From an uncultured delta proteobacterium (GTDB taxonomy: Bacteria; Myxococcota_A; Polyangia; Polyangiales; Polyangiaceae): DNA of 6,398 nucleotides. This document shows, piece by piece, positions 1-6,398 of this stretch. Positions within the stretch are counted from its first letter, which is position 1; the number at the start of each line of letters is the position of its first letter. A program made the translations under genes and the position numbers. The notes beneath the pieces are model-generated. The model worked only from the letters and a program-made list of their open reading frames with translations, was not told where the DNA came from and ran no database searches. The stretch is taken from assembly GCA_903893335.1 (NCBI GenBank), contig CAITLX010000143.1, forward strand, positions 1 through 6,398, given 5' to 3'.

Positions 1-248
1 AAACATGGGATCTCGCTCCGCCCTTCCCGTCCGTCCACACCGCGTCGCGTCGCCCCGCGGGCGCACGCCGCTCGAACTCTACGTCTTTGCCGACGACGCA
101 GTTCGCAGTCTACGTCTTCACCGAGCGCGCCGCTCGTCTCGGCTCGTCGCCCCGTCACCGCCGAGGCGCGAAATGCGCGACGGCCCCGAGTCTCGCTCCC
201 GAACGGCTTTGGGGGCGAAGGCGCGGGGCCGGAGCCGTTGCTCGCCTG
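1..248. other. Gene-free region downstream of clpX
   Basis: No convincing coding sequence is seen in this 248-base stretch. Open frames crossing it on the plus strand are antisense shadows of clpX or low-complexity arginine-rich translations typical of GC-rich noncoding DNA. It holds a 7-bp inverted repeat (AACGGCT at 202-208 and AGCCGTT at 233-239) with a 24-base loop. It also holds a tight 6-bp hairpin (CGAGCG 122-127, CGCTCG 131-136) and two imperfect copies of a 31-base unit starting at 66 and 97. None is followed by a T-run in the clpX direction, so no canonical intrinsic terminator for clpX is visible and termination may be Rho-dependent. Confidence 0.5.
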
Positions 249-1505
<1,257 letters not shown>

Positions 1506-1556
1506 TTGCCTCGCCCTCGACCCCTAAGCCCTACCCCGCGCCCAACTGAACGGTCG

Positions 1557-1566
1557 CGTCATGACG
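1557..1566. repeat. 10-bp perfect palindrome near the predicted clpX transcription start
   Basis: CGTCATGACG is a perfect 10-bp palindrome. It lies just downstream of the candidate clpX -10 box (1569-1574), about where transcription would begin. A palindrome in this position could be a repressor operator, but a 10-bp palindrome can also arise by chance. No family of regulator is recognised. Confidence 0.25.
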
Positions 1567-1568
1567 AA

Positions 1569-1597
1569 AGTTTAGTCGCCCGCCGCGATACTCGCAA
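1569..1597 (-). promoter_or_regulatory. Candidate sigma-70-type promoter for clpX
   Basis: On the minus strand there is TTGCGA (1592-1597, 4 of 6 to TTGACA), a 17-base spacer and TAAACT (1569-1574, 4 of 6 to TATAAT). The site lies in the 194-base gap between clpP and clpX and would give a leader of roughly 55 bases before the GTG. It is the only local AT-richer island in the gap. The spacing is ideal, but the boxes are imperfect and the call rests on motif reading only. It implies that clpX can be transcribed independently of tig-clpP. Confidence 0.5.
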
Positions 1598-1699
1598 GCG
1601 AACGGCTTTCCTCGACCTCGTGAACCACCGAGGCGAAGCGCCCCTCTGCTCCCTCCGGCCTTCCGGGAACGCCGCAGAACGCGCGTCCCCAACGACCTC

Positions 1700-2362
1700 T
1701 CAGGGGGCTGCGGCGACCTTCGGCTTCTTGACGAAGACCTCGTCGATGAGGCCGTAATCGCGCGCCTGCGTGCCCGAGAGGTAGAAATCGCGATCGATGT
1801 CGTGCGTGATGTCGTCGCGCGTCTTGCCCGTGGCGAGCACGAGGATGTCGGTGAGGACGTCCTTCATGTGGCGGATCTCGCGCGCCTGGATCTCGATGTC
1901 GGTCGCCTGCCCGCGCGCGCCGCCCATGGGCTGGTGGATCATGATGCGCGCGTTGGGGAGGCAGAACCGCTTGCCCTTGGCGCCGGCTGCGAGCAGCACG
2001 GCGGCCATCGACGCGGCCTGCCCGATGCAGATGGTCGAGATCGGCGTGCGCACGTACTGCATGGTGTCGTAGATGGCCAGGCCGGCCGTCACGACGCCGC
2101 CGGGCGAGTTGACGTACAGCTGCACGTCCTTGTCCGGGTCCTCGCTCTCGAGGAAGAGCATCTGCGCGACGATGATGTTGGCCACGTCGTCGTTGACGTC
2201 GGTGCCGAGGAACACGATGCGATCCTTCAGCAGGCGGCTGAAGATGTCCCAGCTGCGCTCGCCGCGATGGGTCGTCTCGACGACCTGCGGGTACGGGATG
2301 AAATCGCGCGTGCGCTCGAGCAGCTCGATGGCCTGGGTGCGGTTTTCGGGGCGTCGCGACAT
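1700..2362 (-). CDS. clpP: ATP-dependent Clp protease, proteolytic subunit ClpP
   Basis: ClpP is the serine peptidase that forms a two-ring, 14-subunit barrel and cleaves proteins fed in by ClpX or ClpA. The 220-residue product carries the catalytic triad Ser118 (in GQAASMAA), His143 (in MIHQP) and Asp192 (in DRDFYLS). The Ser-His and His-Asp spacings of 25 and 49 residues equal those of E. coli ClpP. The oxyanion region SPGG is at 86-89. Conserved core text starts at VVETTHRGERSWDIFSRLL (27-45), so about 25 residues precede it, compatible with a propeptide removed by self-processing. The ATG at 2362 is chosen because it is preceded by GAGGAG ten bases upstream and follows the tig stop by 35 bases. 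The same frame stays open much further upstream inside tig, but only as an arginine-rich shadow. It is probably co-transcribed with tig. Confidence 0.98.
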   Translation of the reverse strand: MSRRPENRTQAIELLERTRDFIPYPQVVETTHRGERSWDIFSRLLKDRIVFLGTDVNDDVANIIVAQMLFLESEDPDKDVQLYVNSPGGVVTAGLAIYDTMQYVRTPISTICIGQAASMAAVLLAAGAKGKRFCLPNARIMIHQPMGGARGQATDIEIQAREIRHMKDVLTDILVLATGKTRDDITHDIDRDFYLSGTQARDYGLIDEVFVKKPKVAAAP

Positions 2363-2397
2363 GGGGGGCTCTCTCCTCGGCGGTGCGCGCAGCGCGC

Positions 2398-3666
2398 TCA
2401 GGCGTCGGTGATTGTGGCCTTGGCCTCGATGATGTCGAGGATATTGTCCTGAAGAATCATCGCGACGAGCATCTCGCGCTTCTTCGGGTCGCGGTACTCG
2501 GCCTTCAGTCGGGCGACCTGGCGCCCCGACTGCTCGGCGAGCTCGGCGAGGCCCTTCTCGACGTCCTCGTCGGTGACCTGGACCGCCTCGGTCTTGGCGA
2601 TCTCGGCCATGAGCAGGCCGGCGCGGACCTTGACCTCGGCGTCGGCGTGCACGCGCGCGTGCAGCTCGTCGTGGCCGCCGATGCGCTGGCCCATGCGGCG
2701 CGCCTGCTGCACGATCTCGGCCTCCATCGCCTGGCACTGCTGCTCGACGAGCGACGGAGGGCACGGGATCGGGTTCTTCTCGACGAGCTGGGCGACGATC
2801 TGCTCGGCGACGGCGTTCTCCGAGGCCTCCTTGGCGGCGCGCTCGAGGCGGGCGCGGACGTCGGCGCGCATCGCGGCGAGATCGTCGAAGCCGACGTCCT
2901 TCGCGAAGTCGTCGTCGACGGCAGGGAGCACGCGCTCCTTCACCTCTTTGACGGCGACGTGGAAGACGGCGGGCTTGCCGCGCCACTCGGCGCGGGCGGC
3001 GTTGTCGGGGAACGTGAGCGCGATGTCCTTCTTGTCGCCGACCGAAGCGCCGATGAGGGCGGCCTCGATCTCGGCGAGCAGCTGGCCGGAGCCGAGCTCG
3101 CAAGGCAGGCCCTCGGCCGAGCCGTCAGCCGAAGGCTTGCCGTCGACGTCGACCGCGACGCCGATGGAGAGCACGTCGCCCTTCTGGGCGGGGCGCGCGG
3201 GGGTGGGCTCGCTGAGCGTCGAGTGCTCGCGGCGGAGAAGCTCGACCTGCGCGTCGACCGCGTCGTCGGCGACGGCGCTCGAGGGGCGGCTGAGCGCGAA
3301 GCCGTCGAACGTCACCGAGGCGATCTCGGGGCGGACCTCGAAGCGCGCCTTGTAGGCGAGCACGGAGCCGAGCTCGAGCTTCTCGGGGACGATGCTCGGC
3401 TGCGAGAGCGGCTGCACGTTCTTGTCGGCGAGCGCCTGCGGGAGCGTCGCCTCGACGATGCGCTGCGTCACGTCGAACGCGACGCGGTCTGCGTACAGGT
3501 GCGTGAGCACGCCGCGAGGAGCCTTGCCGGGTCGGAAGCCGCGCACGCGCGCGGTGCGCTGGAGCGCCAGGTACGCCTTGTCGATCTCGGACTTGACCTG
3601 GTCGGCGGGGACCTCCACCGACACTTCGACGAGCACGGGCGACAGCTGCTGAACGTTGACCTGCAT
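2398..3666 (-). CDS. tig: Trigger factor, ribosome-associated chaperone
   Basis: Trigger factor binds the ribosomal exit tunnel (protein L23) and shields nascent chains. The 422-residue length is close to the E. coli protein. The N-terminal ribosome-binding domain spans about 1-115 and includes the signature GFRPGKAP at 43-50. An FKBP-like domain follows at about 160-245 (from KGDVLSIGV to VKEVKERVLP). The remainder, about 250-422, is the helical substrate-binding domain. Oddity: where typical trigger factors read IPGFE in the isomerase domain, this protein reads LLAEIE (196-201), so prolyl isomerisation is probably weak or absent. Chaperone activity does not need that site. The ATG at 3666 has GGAGG ten bases upstream. 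A promoter candidate lies at 3694-3721, and clpP follows after 35 bases, the usual tig-clpP arrangement. Confidence 0.96.
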   Translation of the reverse strand: MQVNVQQLSPVLVEVSVEVPADQVKSEIDKAYLALQRTARVRGFRPGKAPRGVLTHLYADRVAFDVTQRIVEATLPQALADKNVQPLSQPSIVPEKLELGSVLAYKARFEVRPEIASVTFDGFALSRPSSAVADDAVDAQVELLRREHSTLSEPTPARPAQKGDVLSIGVAVDVDGKPSADGSAEGLPCELGSGQLLAEIEAALIGASVGDKKDIALTFPDNAARAEWRGKPAVFHVAVKEVKERVLPAVDDDFAKDVGFDDLAAMRADVRARLERAAKEASENAVAEQIVAQLVEKNPIPCPPSLVEQQCQAMEAEIVQQARRMGQRIGGHDELHARVHADAEVKVRAGLLMAEIAKTEAVQVTDEDVEKGLAELAEQSGRQVARLKAEYRDPKKREMLVAMILQDNILDIIEAKATITDA

Positions 3667-3693
3667 GGGACGGGGGCCTCCGAGGGAGGGCGG

Positions 3694-3721
3694 ACGTTAC
3701 ACGCCGCAATCTTGCCGTCAA
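3694..3721 (-). promoter_or_regulatory. Candidate sigma-70-type promoter for tig-clpP
   Basis: On the minus strand, TTGACG (3716-3721, 5 of 6 to consensus) is followed by a 16-base spacer and TAACGT (3694-3699, 3 of 6). The site is between the intrinsic terminator of the upstream small-gene unit and the tig start, with a leader of about 20 bases that contains the GGAGG ribosome-binding site. Its position right after a terminator supports a new transcription unit beginning here. The -10 box is weak, as is common in GC-rich genomes. Confidence 0.55.
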
Positions 3722-3747
3722 GCACGCTCGGCGCGCTCGGCGCGGAC

Positions 3748-3786
3748 AAAAAAGCGAGCCCCGCGCCGAGGCGTGGCGCGGGGCTC
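3748..3786 (-). terminator. Intrinsic (Rho-independent) terminator of the small-gene unit
   Basis: A perfect 12-bp stem (3756-3767 pairing with 3775-3786) with a 7-base loop is followed on the minus strand by GC and then six T (3748-3753). The T-run lies on only one side, so it acts for minus-strand transcription. It ends the unit encoding the acidic 74-residue protein and insulates tig from it. This is the clearest terminator in the window. Confidence 0.9.
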
Positions 3787-3803
3787 CGGGTGTCCCGGGA
3801 AGG

Positions 3804-3815
3804 ACACGTACGTGT
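3804..3815. repeat. 12-bp perfect palindrome
   Basis: ACACGTACGTGT is a perfect 12-bp palindrome between the stop of the acidic small gene and its terminator. It partly overlaps a second small inverted repeat, TGTCC (3791-3795) with GGACA (3802-3806) and a 6-base loop. It could be an mRNA 3'-end structure or a protein-binding site. It is not a parS site, since it lacks the CACGTG core. Confidence 0.3.
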
Positions 3816-3830
3816 TGCGAGGAGGGACGG

Positions 3831-4055
3831 TCAGACCTCTTCGACGGTGTCGTCGTCGTCGTCCTCGTCCTCGGATTCTTCCTCGTCGATCGAGTCGAGG
3901 GCGAAGTCGTCGCGCTCCTCGCCGAAGTCGAGCTCGGCCTCGAACGCGTTCTCCTCGACGAGGTCGCCGAGCGTGAACCCGATCCGGAACGACGGGCGAA
4001 TCTCCTCGCGTTCGAAGTCTTCGATGCTGCGGTAGCTACGGGGCAGTGCGGCCAT
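3831..4055 (-). CDS. Small protein with extremely acidic C-terminal tail, function unknown
   Basis: I do not recognise this 74-residue protein. Residues 1-35 are mixed and probably ordered, with a basic/aromatic patch (RSYRSIEDFEREEIRPSFRI) followed by a possible short helix. From residue 39 it is dominated by Asp and Glu, and 15 of the last 21 residues are acidic, including a run of five Asp. Nearly all basic residues sit in the first 24 positions, so the molecule is strongly dipolar. There is no signal peptide, membrane segment or cysteine. A textbook AAGGAG lies 6 bases before the ATG (4062-4067), and codon third positions are almost all G or C, so the gene is very likely real. It follows the other small gene by 22 bases and is closed by the terminator at 3748-3786. 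Acidic tails of this kind occur in nucleic-acid mimics and in partners of basic proteins; applying that here is speculation. Confidence 0.85.
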   Translation of the reverse strand: MAALPRSYRSIEDFEREEIRPSFRIGFTLGDLVEENAFEAELDFGEERDDFALDSIDEEESEDEDDDDDTVEEV

Positions 4056-4077
4056 GCTTCGCTCCTTCCAGTCCTGT

Positions 4078-4257
4078 TCAAGTCGTCGGCAAGTGGCTCG
4101 ACCGCGCGCCCGCGGCGTCGAGGAGGGTCGCCAGCCGGACGACCATCGCGTCGCCCGAGGCCGGCGCAGGGCGCCAGAATCGGGTGACCACGATGCGGTC
4201 GGCGGGGGACGTCTCTTCGGACCGGAGGCTACGGGCGAGGTTGAAGGAGTTCTTCAT
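4078..4257 (-). CDS. Small basic hypothetical protein
   Basis: I do not recognise this protein of 59 residues from the ATG at 4257. An in-frame GTG at 4269 would make it 63 residues; a G-rich stretch lies about 9 bases before that GTG and only a weak AGGTG lies before the ATG, so the start is undecided. The strongest evidence that it is coding is codon bias: 54 of 59 third positions are G or C. It begins MKNSFNLARSLRSEE, then has a strand-like hydrophobic stretch (RIVVTRFW) and a helix-like MVVRLATLLDAAGA near the end. There are more Arg/Lys than Asp/Glu. No signal peptide or membrane span is seen. It sits 22 bases upstream of the acidic 74-residue gene, in the same direction, and the first would be translated just before the second. 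A chance open frame in GC-rich DNA remains possible. Confidence 0.6.
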   Translation of the reverse strand: MKNSFNLARSLRSEETSPADRIVVTRFWRPAPASGDAMVVRLATLLDAAGARSSHLPTT

Positions 4258-4269
4258 GACCACTTGCAC

Positions 4270-4380
4270 CTACATCTGCCCCCTGAGTACTACATGGTCG
4301 CCCGTCAACCAAAATTGTGGTGCGTCGCCCCCTTGCCAGCGCCCTCGGCTGGGGGCTAACTGCGCGCCGGTTCCGAACGA
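4270..4380. promoter_or_regulatory. Divergent promoter region between parAB and the small-gene unit
   Basis: These roughly 110 bases separate two divergent transcription units and are locally AT-richer around 4305-4318, so promoters for both directions must lie here or nearby. Minus strand: TTGACG at 4303-4308 is a good -35 box, but no convincing -10 lies at 16-18 bases, so that promoter is only tentative. The imperfect palindrome ACCAAAATTGTGGT (4308-4321, one mismatched pair) abuts it and could be an operator. Plus-strand elements are listed separately. Confidence 0.5.
4333..4360 (+). promoter_or_regulatory. Weak candidate promoter for parAB, with hairpin in its spacer
   Basis: TTGCCA (4333-4338) is followed by 16 bases and GCTAAC (4355-4360, 3 of 6 to TATAAT). 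If used, transcription would begin only about 13-15 bases before the parA ATG. An inverted repeat, CCAGC (4336-4340) with GCTGG (4348-4352) and a 7-base loop, lies inside the element, where a bound repressor would block it. Both calls are by eye and the -10 is poor. Confidence 0.3.
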
Positions 4381-5142
4381 ATGCGTCCCAAGATCGTCGC
4401 CATCGCCAACCAGAAGGGGGGCGTCGGCAAGACCACCACCGCCGTCAACCTCGCCGCCAGCATCGCAGCGGCCGAGCGGCGCACGCTGTTGCTCGACGCC
4501 GACCCGCAGGGCAACGCCTCGAGCGGCGTGGGCATCCGGCCGCGCACGGTGGAGACGAGCCTGTACGACGTGCTGCTCGGCCGCCGCACGATCGCCGAGG
4601 TCGTGCAGCCCACCGAGGTCCCCCTGCTCTCGGTCGTGCCCGCGACGCAGGACCTCGCCGGCGCCGAGATCGAGATGGTCGATCTCCCCGACCGCGCCGA
4701 TCGCCTGCGGCGCGCGCTCGAGGGACTCGAGGACTACGCGTACATCATCATCGACTGCCCGCCGTCGCTCGGGCTTCTCACGCTCAACGCGCTCGTCGCC
4801 GCCGACCGCGTCATCGTCCCGATGCAGTGCGAGTACTACGCGCTCGAGGGGCTCACGCACCTCATGGCGACGATCGACCGCGTGCGCGCGCACCACAACC
4901 CGGGGCTCGACGTCGAGGGCATCGTGCTGACCATGTTCGACCCGCGCAACAACCTCTCGCACGAGGTCGCGGGCGAGGTGCGCCGTCACTTCCGCGTCTT
5001 CGAGTCGGTCATCCCCCGCAACGTGCGGCTCAGCGAGGCGCCCAGCCACGGCAAGCCCGCGCTGCTCTACGACGCGCAGTCCAAGGGCGCGCAGGGCTAC
5101 CTCTCGCTCGCGCGAGAGGTCATCGAGGCCGAGCCGCGATGA
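4381..5142 (+). CDS. parA: Chromosome partitioning ATPase ParA (Soj family)
   Basis: ParA is a deviant-Walker ATPase. ATP-bound dimers coat the nucleoid and are stripped off by ParB, which pulls the replicated origin regions apart. The 253-residue product starts almost at the Walker A motif: KGGVGKTT at 12-19, with signature Lys12 and Lys17. It then has LLLDADPQGN (36-45) and Walker B YIIIDCPPS (121-129, Asp125). A typical late motif, SEAPSHGKP, lies near residue 219. There is no N-terminal helix-turn-helix domain, so it is the short chromosomal type rather than the P1-plasmid type that represses its own operon. ATG 4381 is the first start after an in-frame TAA at 4357-4359. No Shine-Dalgarno sequence is visible before it, which is unusual compared with its neighbours. 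It overlaps parB by ATGA, indicating translational coupling. Confidence 0.96.
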   Translation: MRPKIVAIANQKGGVGKTTTAVNLAASIAAAERRTLLLDADPQGNASSGVGIRPRTVETSLYDVLLGRRTIAEVVQPTEVPLLSVVPATQDLAGAEIEMVDLPDRADRLRRALEGLEDYAYIIIDCPPSLGLLTLNALVAADRVIVPMQCEYYALEGLTHLMATIDRVRAHHNPGLDVEGIVLTMFDPRNNLSHEVAGEVRRHFRVFESVIPRNVRLSEAPSHGKPALLYDAQSKGAQGYLSLAREVIEAEPR

Positions 5143-6029
5143 ACGTCGATCCGAAGCGACGCGCGCTCGGCCGCGGGCTCGACGCCCTGCTGCCGCAGGT
5201 CCCCTCCCCCATGGCGACCGGAGTCGCGACGAGCACGAGCGGTCCCCGCTCGTTTCTCTGCCCCGTCGAACGCATCGCGCCCCAGAAAGGGCAGCCCCGC
5301 CAGCACTTCGACAGCGCCAAGCTCGACGAGCTCGCGCAGTCGCTCGTCGCCCACGGCCAGATCGAGCCCGTCGTCGTGCGGCCGCAGCCGGGGCTCGTCG
5401 ACCGCTACGAGATCATCGCCGGCGAGCGACGCTGGCGCGCCGCGCAGCGCGCGGGGCTGCTCGAGATCCACGTCGTCGTGCGCGACACGACGTCGTCCGA
5501 CGCCTTCGAGCTCGCGCTCGTCGAGAACGCGCAGCGCGAGGACCTCAACGCCGTCGAGTTCGCGGAGGCGATGTCGCGCCTGATCCGCGAGCATGGTTAC
5601 ACGCAAGAGCGCCTCGCCGAGCGTCTGGGCAAGGACCGCACGACGATCACCAACGCGCTGCGCCTGCTCAAGCTGCCGGCGAGCGTGCGCAACATGGTCG
5701 TCGAGGGGGCGCTCACCGAGGGGCACGCGCGCGCGCTGCTCGGCGTGTCCGACCCGACGCGCGTCGAGCTGCTCGCCGACCGGGTCGTGCGCTCGGGCCT
5801 GAGCGTGCGCGCGACCGAGAAGCTGGTGCGCGGCGCGCGGACGCCGACCGCGAAGGGTGGCGGCGCCGCGGTCAAGAGCGCGTCGGTGCGCGACCTCGAG
5901 ACGCGCCTGTCGCGGCACCTCGGCACGCGCGTCGAGGTGCACGACGAGGAGGGCAAGGGGCGCGTCGCGATCTCCTACGGCTCGCTCGCCGAGCTCGACC
6001 GGCTGCTCGAGCGGCTGCTCGAAGCCTGA
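5139..6029 (+). CDS. parB: Chromosome partitioning protein ParB (Spo0J family)
   Basis: ParB binds parS sites and, as a CTP-dependent sliding clamp, spreads on DNA, loads SMC and stimulates ParA ATPase. The 296-residue product has the short N-terminal ParA-activating motif (RRALGRGLDALLP, 7-19) and then a Pro/Ser/Thr linker. The CTP-binding N-domain has GERRWRA at 95-101 and ENAQRED at 129-135. The parS-recognising helix-turn-helix is at about 153-180 (GYTQERLAERLGKDRTTITNALRLLKLP). A helical region follows, then a C-terminal dimerisation domain at about 250-296. The ATG at 5139 overlaps the parA stop in ATGA. This start gives the canonical ParB N-terminus and has GAGG ten bases upstream. It converges on the TPR gene with only 37 bases between stops. 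Confidence 0.96.
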   Translation: MNVDPKRRALGRGLDALLPQVPSPMATGVATSTSGPRSFLCPVERIAPQKGQPRQHFDSAKLDELAQSLVAHGQIEPVVVRPQPGLVDRYEIIAGERRWRAAQRAGLLEIHVVVRDTTSSDAFELALVENAQREDLNAVEFAEAMSRLIREHGYTQERLAERLGKDRTTITNALRLLKLPASVRNMVVEGALTEGHARALLGVSDPTRVELLADRVVRSGLSVRATEKLVRGARTPTAKGGGAAVKSASVRDLETRLSRHLGTRVEVHDEEGKGRVAISYGSLAELDRLLERLLEA

Positions 6030-6037
6030 CCCCGCGT

Positions 6038-6054
6038 CGGCCGACGGCCGGCCG
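6038..6054. terminator. GC-rich hairpin between convergent stops, possible bidirectional terminator
   Basis: A perfect 6-bp stem, CGGCCG (6038-6043) with CGGCCG (6049-6054), encloses a 5-base loop. It sits in the 37-base gap between the convergent parB and TPR genes. No T-run follows on either strand, so it is not a canonical intrinsic terminator. Its placement is the main argument. Confidence 0.3.
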
Positions 6055-6066
6055 CCGGAGGCTCGA

Positions 6067-6398
6067 TCACTTCTGCGCGCGAGCTCGCTCGGCCGCCGCC
6101 TTGGAGCGCTTGCCGACGGGGCCGCTCGCGTCGAGCGCGGCGGCGCGGTCGAGCTGCTCGAGGCCCGCCTTGCGGTCGCCCGCCGCGAGCAGCGCCTGGC
6201 CCAGGTAGAAGCGCGCCGCGGCGTGCTTCGGATCGGCCGCGACGGCGGCGGCGAAATCGGCGCGCGCGCCGGCCTCGTCCTTGAGGCTGTGGCGGCAGAG
6301 GCCCCGCCCGACGCGAAGCTCGGCGGCGTCGCCCGCGCCGAGCGCGCGATCGAACGCAGCGGTGCAGTCGGCGTACGCGCCTGCCTGGCCGAACACGC
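6067..6398 (-). CDS. TPR-repeat protein, C-terminal part (5'-truncated by window edge)
   Basis: The reading frame is open to the right edge, so only about 110 C-terminal residues are present and the true start lies outside. A GTG at 6396 is most likely an internal Val codon. The sequence shows at least two tetratricopeptide repeats: AELRVGRGLCRHSLKDEAGARADFAAAVAADP and then HAAARFYLGQALLAAGDRKAGLEQLDRAAALDAS. Both have the usual small-residue pattern and helix-turn-helix periodicity. A partial repeat precedes them (AYADCTAAFDRAL). The end is a short Lys/Arg/Ala-rich tail (KRSKAAAERARAQK). TPRs are protein-interaction scaffolds; the partner and cellular location cannot be read from this fragment. 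It is convergent with parB, so a shared operon is excluded. Confidence 0.8.
   Translation of the reverse strand, partial: VFGQAGAYADCTAAFDRALGAGDAAELRVGRGLCRHSLKDEAGARADFAAAVAADPKHAAARFYLGQALLAAGDRKAGLEQLDRAAALDASGPVGKRSKAAAERARAQK

Noticed and set aside
1616..1633. CCTCG/CGAGG hairpin downstream of clpP as a terminator
   Set aside because: Only a 5-bp stem with an 8-base loop and no T-run; not enough to call.
2363..3103. N-terminal extension of the clpP frame into tig
   Set aside because: The extension is arginine-rich shadow sequence overlapping tig. ClpP homology and a GAGGAG site support the ATG at 2362.
3804..3815. ACACGTACGTGT as a parS site
   Set aside because: It lacks the CACGTG core and the flanking GTTTC/GTTCC arms of known parS sequences.
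2383..4035. Long plus-strand open frame of 550 codons across tig and the acidic gene
   Set aside because: It is antisense to tig, runs through a terminator and promoter region, and shows no recognisable domain; a shadow frame.
4054..4359. Plus-strand open frame of 101 codons opposite the small basic gene
   Set aside because: It lacks a ribosome-binding site and has low-complexity sequence; the minus-strand frame has 54 of 59 G/C third positions.
4270..5049. Minus-strand open frame opposite parA
   Set aside because: The composition is that of an antisense shadow; parA on the plus strand has all the ATPase motifs.

Overview
This is a very GC-rich bacterial window of conserved housekeeping genes. 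Codon third positions are almost all G or C. The gene content and the style of the proteins (a ClpP with a long N-terminal extension, a small chromosomal ParA, an Arg/Ala-rich TPR protein) suggest a Myxococcota-like, formerly deltaproteobacterial, organism. That assignment is an inference from general appearance; there is no rRNA or other marker in the window.

Left half, minus strand (transcribed right to left): trigger factor (tig, 2398-3666), ClpP protease (clpP, 1700-2362) and ClpX unfoldase (clpX, 249-1505). This is the classic protein quality-control cluster. Trigger factor meets nascent chains at the ribosome, ClpX unfolds tagged substrates and ClpP degrades them. tig and clpP are 35 bases apart and probably share the promoter candidate at 3694-3721. 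clpX is separated by 194 bases and has its own good sigma-70-like promoter candidate at 1569-1597. The 248 bases left of clpX hold no gene I can support.

Middle, minus strand: two small unrecognised genes at 4078-4257 (or 4269) and 3831-4055. They lie 22 bases apart and end in a strong intrinsic terminator (12-bp perfect stem, then six T on the minus strand, 3748-3786). They therefore look like a separate bicistronic unit just upstream of tig. The second encodes a 74-residue protein with an extremely acidic tail. The first encodes a small basic protein supported mainly by codon bias.

Right half, plus strand: parA (4381-5142) and parB (5139-6029), a chromosome-segregation ATPase and the CTP-switch DNA clamp, with an ATGA stop/start overlap. 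They are divergent from the small-gene unit across a roughly 110-base intergenic region that contains palindromes and a candidate parA promoter. Converging on parB is the C-terminal part of a TPR-repeat protein (6067 to the right edge, minus strand), whose N-terminus lies outside the window.

I see no mobile element, CRISPR array, tRNA or rRNA. The least ordinary items are the small two-gene unit between tig and parAB, a trigger factor whose prolyl-isomerase core motif has been lost, and parAB placed next to tig-clpPX with no visible parS site.
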